A stretch of DNA of 64,000 nt, from contig CM037876.1 in NCBI GenBank assembly GCA_021292165.1, positions 37,558,575 through 37,622,574 on the forward strand, given 5' to 3'. Each line of letters opens with the position of its first letter. Within the stretch, counting starts at the first letter, position 1. The stretch comes from Shinisaurus crocodilurus (lineage: Eukaryota > Chordata > Lepidosauria > Squamata > Shinisauridae). Below the pieces are notes generated by a model, which saw only the letters and a program-made list of their open reading frames with translations, searched no databases and had not been told where the DNA came from. Of the stretch, positions 56,758 through 64,000 are shown one piece after another. The translations under genes were made by a program, and so were the position numbers.

Positions 56758-57222
56758 ATGCTTGCACCCCATGCAATTCTGTGTCATCAACAGGTTCAAG
56801 TAATCCCTTATGTGGTCTCAGATGTTACAAGGGGTTATCCAATGAAACTGATTGGTGGGAGAGTCAGAACAGATAAAAGGAAGTACTTCTTCACACAGTG
56901 CATAGTTGAACTATGGAATTCACTTCCACAAGATGTAGTGATGGCTACCAATTTGGAGGGCTTTAAAAAGGAATTGGACAAATTCATGGAGGAGAAGGCT
57001 ATCAATGGCTGCTAGTCCTGATTGGCTATAGGCTACCTCTAGTATCAGAAGAAGCAGTATGCCTCTGTATACCAGTTGCTGGGGAACATGGGTGGAGGGG
57101 GCTGTTGCACTCATGTCCTGTTTGTGGGATCCTGCAGGCAGCTGGTTGGCCACTGTGGGAACAGAATGCTGAACTAGATGGACCCTTGGTCTGATCCAGC
57201 ATGGCTGTTCTTATGTTCTAAG
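56758..57222 (+). mobile_element. CR1 3' end (ORF2 end and 3' UTR)
   Basis: About 465 bp of CR1. The coding end is followed by the 3' UTR 'tggctataggctacctctag', 'ggctgttgcactcatgtcct', 'gccactgtgggaacagaatg', ending 'atggctgttcttatgttcta'. The 5' limit is approximate. It serves as the reference for the interrupted copy at 36585-37090. Confidence 0.88.
56800..57015 (+). pseudogene. CR1 ORF2 C-terminus
   Basis: The open frame ending at 57015 reads 'KYFFTQCIVELWNSLPQDVV' and 'FKKELDKFMEEKA', the C-terminal end of the CR1 polyprotein after the reverse transcriptase. Catalytic domains are absent. The Met at 56758 is not a real start. Confidence 0.88.
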
Positions 57223-57585
57223 GAGGGTATTTTACATAAGGGAGAAGTCTGATGTGTTTTATTAGAATGGACCTGCTCCACTTGCCTTACACAGGATGTC
57301 AAGTGGGTGCTGGGGATTGTAGCCTAGGTAGAATCTGGAGGTTGTGGGGTGGACTGTAAGACTTGTACTATAGTGGAAGATAGATTATTGAATGCTGCCC
57401 CATTTAAAAAAGATATATCATGTCAAGGTGAAATGTTCTAGTTCATCCCACTCTCTACTGTGCTAGTTTTCTACTTGCATAGGATGTCAGCACACACTGA
57501 TTTGCATCCCATCACAGTTAGAATTATGCATAGCAGAAGCATGCAAGAAGACAGGTAACATTACTATTAGCATTATTACAGGGTG
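57223..57585. other. No gene recognised
   Basis: Unassigned interval. Confidence 0.4.
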
Positions 57586-57587
57586 GT

Positions 57588-57914
57588 AATGAGTCCAATG
57601 TTACAGAGGATAGCCCTCTATTTGAAGGCGTACTCTTGTTTGAAGGCCTGCTGCCCAGTCCAAGTCCAGTTGAAAGATAAAGGACCATGAAAAGGGAGAG
57701 CAACAGAGGCCTTGAAGTTGCCCATCAACAGTTAACACCCAGAAAGCTCATGGAGTCACACTCTTCCCAACTATGATGAGGTGTATTGTATTTCTACTTA
57801 AATTATAGTAATTATTTCTAAATTTGCATTTATACATATAAATTAACATACAAACACTTTATGCAAATCCATGTACTCTTTTTTCCTCTCTTTTCACACT
57901 GTGTAAGTGGCTGC
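57588..57914 (+). mobile_element. Short DNA element, family Y
   Basis: Starts 'cagggtggtaatgagtcc', contains 'ctctatttgaaggcgtactc', an AT-rich right half 'acatataaattaacatacaa', and ends 'gtgtaagtggctgccct'. About 327 bp and the most continuous copy. Confidence 0.65.
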
Positions 57915-58349
57915 CCTAATTGTCAACAGTCTTAGTTTTCACTACAGGAACAAAGTGGGCCTCTACAACTATAGTAATGCCCCATGGTGCCTATTAGACC
58001 TCCTGATCAATAAACTTATGTTAAATCATTAGTTTTGCTGCAAATGCAGGCCAAACCTAACATGGGTGGAGTGAAAGAGTCACCAGTGAAGACATCTGTG
58101 TGCACTACAGCTACGTCAACACTGTGGAGAAGCCCAAAACTGTAAACTGCGGTGAGCACTCCCTGTTGGAGTGGAAAGATGGAGTAACGATTTTGTAAAT
58201 ATATGGAACATACATCATAAGATTCTGCAGACTAGAGAAAAGGTCAGGGAGAGTTCTCAAGTCCCTTCTGGTTCTGATGTCTTCTGCGACGCTGTACCTG
58301 CCTGCCATACAGCTGTTAAAGATGAGGAACCTATCAGAAAAAAGAGGTG
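57915..58349. other. No gene recognised
   Basis: Unassigned interval. Confidence 0.4.
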
Positions 58350-58560
58350 GCAATCATAATTCAGCACCAACATGGTTGAACACACAGGGATTCAAACCCA
58401 GACTTTTAAGGGCTAAGCACTCAAAGGGTCTGGATGGACAAATGTGTTAGTTTCATGCCGAATCCACACATGCAGAAAATGGATTCATAATCAATCTCAG
58501 TTTGAATTATGAAAATATTAAGATTCATTGTAACTAAGTCAGGGCTTGTTATGCATTCAG
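58350..58560 (-). mobile_element. Composite repeat with tRNA-like module, copy B
   Basis: The minus strand reads 'catttgtccatccagaccc', then 'tttgagtgcttagcccttaa' and box B 'gggtttgaatccc', then 'gtgttcaaccatgttgg'. Same module order as copy A at 16998-17233. Confidence 0.6.
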
Positions 58561-59796
58561 GAATCATGAACCCACTAAATTTGACTTACGAGCTGACTAA
58601 TTTTGAGTTTTGTTGACACCACTAGTAAAGCCCAGCAGAGTAATCCTGATTTCCTAGCACCTGCTTGACTTTGTACATGCAAATCAGTATAGTAAATTAT
58701 TTGCATAAAAAGCAGTCTTTTGTTGGCTACAAGAGGCTTTGCTTTTGCTGATGCAGCTAAACAGGGGGCATAATTAAGTTGCCCCATGGCAGTAGGTCGC
58801 ACTGATCTTACTGAGCAGATGTTCAAGTACTGTATCATTTGATTTTCTTTTGGGGGTATCTGCTGTACAAGGCAATGGAAAGATCTGTGAATGCTATCTA
58901 CACAGCTTTGCATGTGTTGCTACTTGACTTGCTGGTTTGAATTTATTTGGCTAGTAAAATGGACATTACCTTGCCCTCTAGAATACTTGCTACAGCTTTT
59001 GGCACAGTGAAAGGTCACCACTCCCAAGTGGTTTTTCATTTCATTTATGTGTGTTAATGCAACACCTTATGAATTACTTGGCTTGGCTGGTGTGCTCTGA
59101 CAGCTAAAAAGCATAATCATTTTTTTCCCTTTCAGAAGAATGGAAAGAAAAGCAATTGTCCGTATTTGGGGGGTGATTTACTGAGGAATATTTCCCTTTA
59201 AAAAAAGAAAAAAGAACAATTTATGGGCCCCAGAATTAGTATATTCTTGATAGCAAAGTTCACCTCTAACCATGGCAGCCCTGTAGGTAAAAGGTATGTG
59301 AGGTTCCAATGTACAATTTCCCATACTTCCTGAACAACATAGAAACATGGCAGAGGTTTTCCTTCTTCCCTTTAATCAGCTGTGGGATATTTGAGGTCTG
59401 CATACTTCTTATTCTCTGCGCATGGATGAACATTCATGTGCCCTGGTAACAGGCACTTTGGAGATGCATGTTGCTTTGAAATTACCTTGGCCGAACTTCT
59501 GAAAATGTTTAGATACAGTTTTGTATTATTATTATTTAACAGATTGCTATTATTGTTACTATTACTGCTACTACTACAGCATTGCATTCTTTTTAGCTTT
59601 GTGCTGAATTAGTAGCACTAAAACAAGCTTCCAGTTCACAGTTCACACTGTTCTTGGTTTCTAAAATACAGTAGAGATCCTTCTCTTCTAGCTGACAAGG
59701 GAATCAAAACTTGAGCTAAGTATTACATACTTTAATCTACTTGGTTTTTGCCGGGAAAGAATTCAAAAATGTTGCAAAATCTATTTCATTATCAAA
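58561..59796. other. No gene recognised
   Basis: About 1.2 kb without recognised repeats beyond (TTA)/(TAC) patches near 59525-59575. Could be single-copy DNA. Confidence 0.45.
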
Positions 59797-59890
59797 GGCT
59801 GCAGTGTTATATACGCTGACCTGAGAGTAAGTTCCATTGAGCTCAATGGGGTTTTCTTCTGAGCAGACGTGTATAGGTTTGCACTGTACA
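59797..59890. mobile_element. Small palindromic MITE, family T
   Basis: 'gtaagttccattgagctcaa' and 'gtgtataggtttgcactg' match the family; arms diverged. Confidence 0.65.
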
Positions 59891-60029
59891 TTTCCTTAGG
59901 AAACTACAGGATGAACCTGTTGCAAATATGTCACCAAGGGAAGGAAATCTGACATGAAGGGAAGAAATTTCTATTATATTGAACTCTGATCAGGATGAAT
60001 CAGCTTCTTTGGACACAAAGAAGTGATTA

Positions 60030-60475
60030 GGAGAGCAATCCTATGGTCCCTGGGTGAGCGCCCCAGGGACTATAGGATTGTTCAGATTCCCACTTCTGAG
60101 GTCAGAGACAGTGCTCTGACTGCAAAAGGGAGAGTCAGAGATCCGCCCCCCCTCCTTGCCACACAGCTGGCATGGAAAGAACCGCACCAGCTGCCCTCCG
60201 AGGTTGGAGAAAGGACCTTGGAGGAGGAGGAGGAGGAGGAGGAGGAGGAGGAGGAAAGAGCGTGGGGAGGGGAGGAAGTCAGAGAGGCCAGGATATGAGT
60301 TTCCCTCCCTCTCTGAAGTGCCCTCGCTATATGGGCTAAGGAGCCTGTCTAGTGAAATCTGCAGGGCAGGAGGACGGGGAGGCAAAGATCGCCTCTGCCA
60401 CTCCTCTCGCCTTGCATTGGATGATCAGACACCTCCGAGTTCAGGGGTGTCCAATGACCGAGGGCATAATTGATA
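60030..60475 (-). mobile_element. Element Z, inverted copy
   Basis: Read on the minus strand it is collinear with 29037-29490: 'cagaggcgatctttgcctcc', 'tgaccttggagaagg'-like 'ccaaggtcctttctcc', and the end 'attcccacttctgag'-type sequence near 60085. The (GGA)n run at 60221-60255 sits inside. Confidence 0.65.
60221..60255. repeat. (GGA)n microsatellite
   Basis: About 11 GGA units; explains the poly-Glu, poly-Arg and poly-Leu runs in the frames over it. Confidence 0.95.
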
Positions 60476-61110
60476 GGAGTTATAGGAATAATATAGAAAT
60501 AATTGGTTGGAAGTAATTTCTCATATAAACTTTGTTCTTGAACAACCTGTGATAATAGCAGTTGTCCATGAGGTTTTAAATTACATCCCTGTGATGTGAG
60601 GATTAACAGGAAAAGTGGATACTGAGAGCCCTTACAGTTGCAAAGATACTTATACTTCATGCTTGGAAGGATAAACAACTACTTATCATTAAACGGACTG
60701 AAGATCTTACTACTATTGCTACATTTGAATGTATCTCCTATGGCTGTCAATCTTGTATGGATGCTTATTTAGATATATGGAATGCTTATATTATCATATA
60801 TATTTGAAATAGAAGTGTCAAATCCTTCTTTTTCCCTCTTTATCTTTATTTTTATCAAAAGTGAAGTAATTGATTATTGTGTATGGATATGTTTTGTTAT
60901 ATGTTCTTCCTTTTTTCTTTCTTTCTTCTTCTCTGCCCCCCCTCCAAATATGGCTTCCTCCTTTTGTTTTGTTTGTTATTGTTATATTTGGAATTTTTAA
61001 AGGTTATAGAAATAAGTGATTAGGTTATCAACTTACTCAGAACTTACTCATCCTTTCACTCTCTTGAGGAAAAAGCTGGAGGAACAGCGGAGGAGGCTAT
61101 TAATTTCAAG
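60476..61110. other. No gene recognised
   Basis: AT-rich unassigned interval with T/C-rich patches near 60905. Confidence 0.4.
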
Positions 61111-62394
61111 CAGGACCAGGCCTAGACATTTTGCTACCTGAGGTGGAGCAGCAAACGGTGTTCCTGCCTCAACGGTCAGGATGCAAAGTTCAGGGTGCAC
61201 AGTACCCAAGGCCAGCTAAGTAATTTTGGTATCTGAGACAGAAAATTGCACAAGCTCCCCTCCCCATCATTATTTATAATTAAATAACTAACAATTTGCT
61301 GCCCTTTCGTGTTCTGAATGGTATGTTGAAGATAGTAGCAAAGATGTGATTCTGCGTAACCTTTATGAGCAAACGTATACAGTGCCTACCCCAAGGTTTT
61401 TTTGGGGGGTACTTTGGGCATGATGTCAACAATAGGCCCCCTCCTCCTCCCCACCATCACCTATTCACTCTTCCTCTGGGCCCAATTCCCACTGCTGCTC
61501 AGGGGTGAAGGGTAAGTCGTGTACCTTCTCCTTGCTCCAGTCACTCACTTGTGCATTCCCTCTAGGCTGCCAGCAGCAAAGCCAAGGGGTGCAGCAGTGG
61601 GGCTGCTGGTCAACTGTGGGGCCCCTGATGAGGTCTGAGCCTTGGCTGATGCCTGATGATCCCAACCCATGAGCCCAACCTTGAATATCTATTTCACATA
61701 TTTGGGTGTGTTGACATCAAATATAATATTACAGACTGGGTTTGCACAGTCATCACGCCCTGGCCCGTTTTGGTGTTGTCTTCATTCATTTCAAGGAGTG
61801 GAGTAGAGACCCATCTGAGCCCCTTTGAAATGATTGCAGCAGGGATGGCCCAAGACATTTTGCTGCTGAAGATGAAAGACAAGTTGGTCCCCTCCTCAGT
61901 TCCATGCACTAAATTCAACCAGATTGACATTTGGATCTTATTTCAACAGTGGCAATGGGACAGCATCCTCCACTTGTCCTGAGGGCAGCAGGATACCTTA
62001 GGGGGCACAGGCCAGGTCACATGGCACACAGAGCTCTGTCCTCCAATACTCACCACTGCTTACCTGGTGCCACTCTCCCTGGTGCCTGCTTGCTGCCCAC
62101 TCAAATGCTTTAGTGCAGCACCAGCAGTACCAATGTGCGTCATGTGAGCAGAAAACTGATGTGCACGCAGGATGCCTGCTTGCTTTGTCAGGGGCATTTC
62201 CCAACAGTGCTGTCTGTGACATGCTGCTGGAAGAAGGCAACAAGGCAAAGCAGCCAGCTTGCCTCAATCTACCATCAAGGAACTAGCTCAGAAGCGTGAA
62301 AATGGTAAGGCAGCTCAAGAAGAAACCCCACGCACCGCAGCATCTGTCATCTCAAGTGATTGCTTCCCTCTATCTAATGGTAGGACCAGCCCTG
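61111..62394. mobile_element. hAT-like element, family U, long copy
   Basis: The right end, inverted, is 'cagggctggtcctaccatta' and matches the 31250 element. The left end 'caggaccaggcctag' is a diverged partner. 'acccaaggccagctaagtaa' and 'aacaatttgctgccctttcg' are shared with the 31250 copy, in order. The rest is longer and may include another insertion. No transposase frame. Confidence 0.5.
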
Positions 62395-62637
62395 TATTGG
62401 AGGCAGGAGCACTGCCAGGTTTGAGGGGGTACCATCCACAGTACCCTCTGGGCTCCCCACCAGCACCCTGGCCACTTCCCCCCTGCCATCCTGGCTGTTC
62501 TGTCCAAACTCAGCTTCCTCATACCTCAGGCCCCTCCCTATTGCCCTCCTGAATACCACTAAGGCAGCCCCACCCAAACCCCATCACCTCAAGCCCTTCC
62601 CATGGACCTGACCTAGAGGATGGGCCTGTAGGAGGTA

Positions 62638-62756
62638 GGCTTCGCTCCCCTGGCTTTCGTCAACAGCTTTGCTATGGAGCATGGATGGTGCTGAGGGGCT
62701 TCTCACCATCCATGCTCCACAGCAAAGCTGTTGATGAGAGAGAGGGGAGCGAAGCC
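62638..62756. repeat. Palindrome, 52-bp arms
   Basis: Arms 62638-62689 and 62705-62756 pair at 47 of 52 positions around a 15-bp loop. The arms begin 'ggcttcgctcccct'. Class unknown. Confidence 0.85.
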
Positions 62757-63311
62757 AACAGCTCCACCTCAGTGTGACCTGGGCATGGCCTCGCTTGGTG
62801 CCAGGCTGCAGGTGTGGTCTAAAGCCAAGCAGAGCACCAGCAGCAGAATCTCTGGCCCCGCTGTTCTCCATCTTCATTAGAACCAGCCAGGTCAACAAAA
62901 GCCGCCAGAGAGGGGTGAAATGCACTCACTACAACCTAGCAAACCCTTGTCTTTCTCACCTTATTTATATCTTTCTACATTGTCTTTCTCACCTTATTTA
63001 TATCTTCTGTTGATTCATATTAACCTTAAACAAAGGAAGGGAACTGAGCTGTAGTACATCACTTTTACAATTTTTCAGAAGTGCAAATTTGCACAAGTGC
63101 AAACTTGCACAAATGCATGCAAATGCATTTACATAAAATCCAATATCATCAATGTGCAAATGACGAAACGAAAGATGCCTGACAATCCGCAAAACGTAGA
63201 TGGAACGGATTTAACAAAGTCCGTATATACCGTATGCAATTTTTTTATTGCATCAGAGATACCTAGTTTAATATATGTATATGGCTACTTGCAATTTTTG
63301 TCTGGTTTACA
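62757..63311. other. No gene; short direct repeat
   Basis: 'tctttctcaccttatttata' occurs twice in tandem at about 62950 and 62985. From 63075 to 63125 'caaa(t/c)ttgcacaa(g/a)tgca' recurs. No gene seen. Confidence 0.5.
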
Positions 63312-63364
63312 GTTGGAAGTAAGTCCAACTGTGGTCCCTAGGATGTATGTTAAGGATTACAGCC

Positions 63365-63366
<2 letters not shown>
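63312..63366. mobile_element. Family T MITE fragment
   Basis: 'ttggaagtaagtccaactgt' and 'ttaaggattacagcccta' are the right half of a family T element, joined directly to the TA array. Confidence 0.5.
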
Positions 63367-63433
<67 letters not shown>

Positions 63434-63434
63434 T
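63367..63434. repeat. (TA)n(CA)n(TA)n compound microsatellite
   Basis: About 16 TA, then about 10 CA, then about 9 TA units; the TA blocks can pair with each other as a hairpin. Confidence 0.95.
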
Positions 63435-63539
63435 CATTGTACTGTTTGTTTTAACTTCGGACATTCAGTGTCTCTTTTTATTAAAGTTCTCTTCAAACTT
63501 ACATACAATTCTAGTTGTTATTTTGCAGTATATTTATTA

Positions 63540-63758
63540 TTTTACTTATTTATTATATTTATACCCCGTCTTTTTTCCTGCAAGGAACCCAAGGCGGCTT
63601 ACATAATTCTCCTCCTCCTCTCCATTTTATCCTCACAACAACCCTGTGAGGTAGGTTAGGCTGAGATTCAGTGACTGGCCCAAAGTCACCCAGTGAGTTT
63701 CATGGTGGAGCGAGGACTAGAACCCGGATCTCCCGGAGTCCCAGCCCTACACTCTCAC
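63540..63758 (-). mobile_element. tRNA-derived SINE, interrupted by an LTR
   Basis: Reverse complement of the SINE at 17241-17468: tail 'ttatttattatatttatacc', body 'gcccaaagtcacccagtgag', box B inverted 'ggactagaacccgg'. It is cut within the tRNA-like head after 'cctacactctcac' at 63758, where the LTR starts. Confidence 0.85.
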
Positions 63759-64000
63759 TGTGAAGGATTGAGGCCTACACAGGCTTAAGTTTGTTGAAGG
63801 CCCAAAGACTTCCCTAGATTAGTTGGAGCCTGAAGGCCCAAACATTTCAGGATGGGAGGGGGAGTTTGTGAGTTTTAGTTCACCCAATAGAAGTTAAGAA
63901 TTATGTCTCTTGTTCAAAGTCACATGATTATAACCTTCCAATCCTGGGAAGGCTATATATGTGTGGGGTGTGGTCAGCTAGAGAGAGAGAGAGACTGACT
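63759..64000 (+). mobile_element. LTR 5' end, runs off the window
   Basis: Starts 'tgtgaaggattgaggcctac' and is collinear with 45637-45890, including 'cccaatagaagttaagaatt' and the TATA-like 'tatatatgtg' at about 63953-63962. The SINE gives an independent left boundary. Whether this is a solo LTR or a full element lies beyond the window. Confidence 0.8.

Noticed and set aside
60023..60473. Acidic or arginine-rich proteins (91 and 105 aa)
   Set aside because: The charged runs are the (GGA)n microsatellite read in different frames inside element Z.

Overview
This window looks like repeat-rich, gene-free DNA from a vertebrate, most likely a squamate reptile (a lizard). The assignment rests on the repeats: CR1 LINEs with the sauropsid-type 3' end, L2-like LINE tails, tRNA-derived SINEs, and many short palindromic hAT-type elements with the 'ctacaactccca' core. 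I found no host exon, tRNA gene, rRNA gene or CRISPR array that I can support. The longer open frames are retrotransposon remnants, or accidents of microsatellites and GC-rich tandem repeats.

Layout. 1-3649: a decayed short DNA element and unassigned sequence. 3650-6365: a broken LINE with AP-endonuclease, reverse transcriptase and a C-terminal C2H2 zinc finger. A second copy (7641-9476) lies in opposite orientation inside a small hAT element (7541-9754), so the two LINEs face each other tail to tail. 10-20 kb: mostly unassigned DNA with LINE tails, SINEs and MITEs. 20.4-23 kb: a 2.4-kb CR1 inserted in an older element, then a SINE split by a 344-bp MITE. 25.7-29.5 kb: a dense cluster with a near-perfect 135-bp hairpin hAT MITE, an LTR, a third zinc-finger LINE fragment, a palindromic element and a directly duplicated element. 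31.2-37.1 kb: hAT elements, an L2 end, two chimeric 5S rRNA/CR1 SINEs and a CR1 3' UTR with two nested insertions. 37.1-45.6 kb: mostly unassigned, with a C-rich minisatellite inside an unidentified element. 45.6-46.3 kb: a probable solo LTR. 50-52.6 kb: a MITE hosting a third 5S/CR1 SINE, and a pogo-like MITE. 53.2-55.2 kb: a 1,904-bp hAT element with a perfect 8-bp duplication and a CpG-rich, tandem-repeated interior. 56.4-64 kb: a palindrome, a CR1 3' end, more DNA elements and a SINE interrupted by an LTR that runs off the window.

There is no operon or pathway logic here. The useful content is the order of insertion events. Several sites carry complete target-site duplications, so the insertion history can be read by eye. 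Family assignments are by recognition only; no database search was run.
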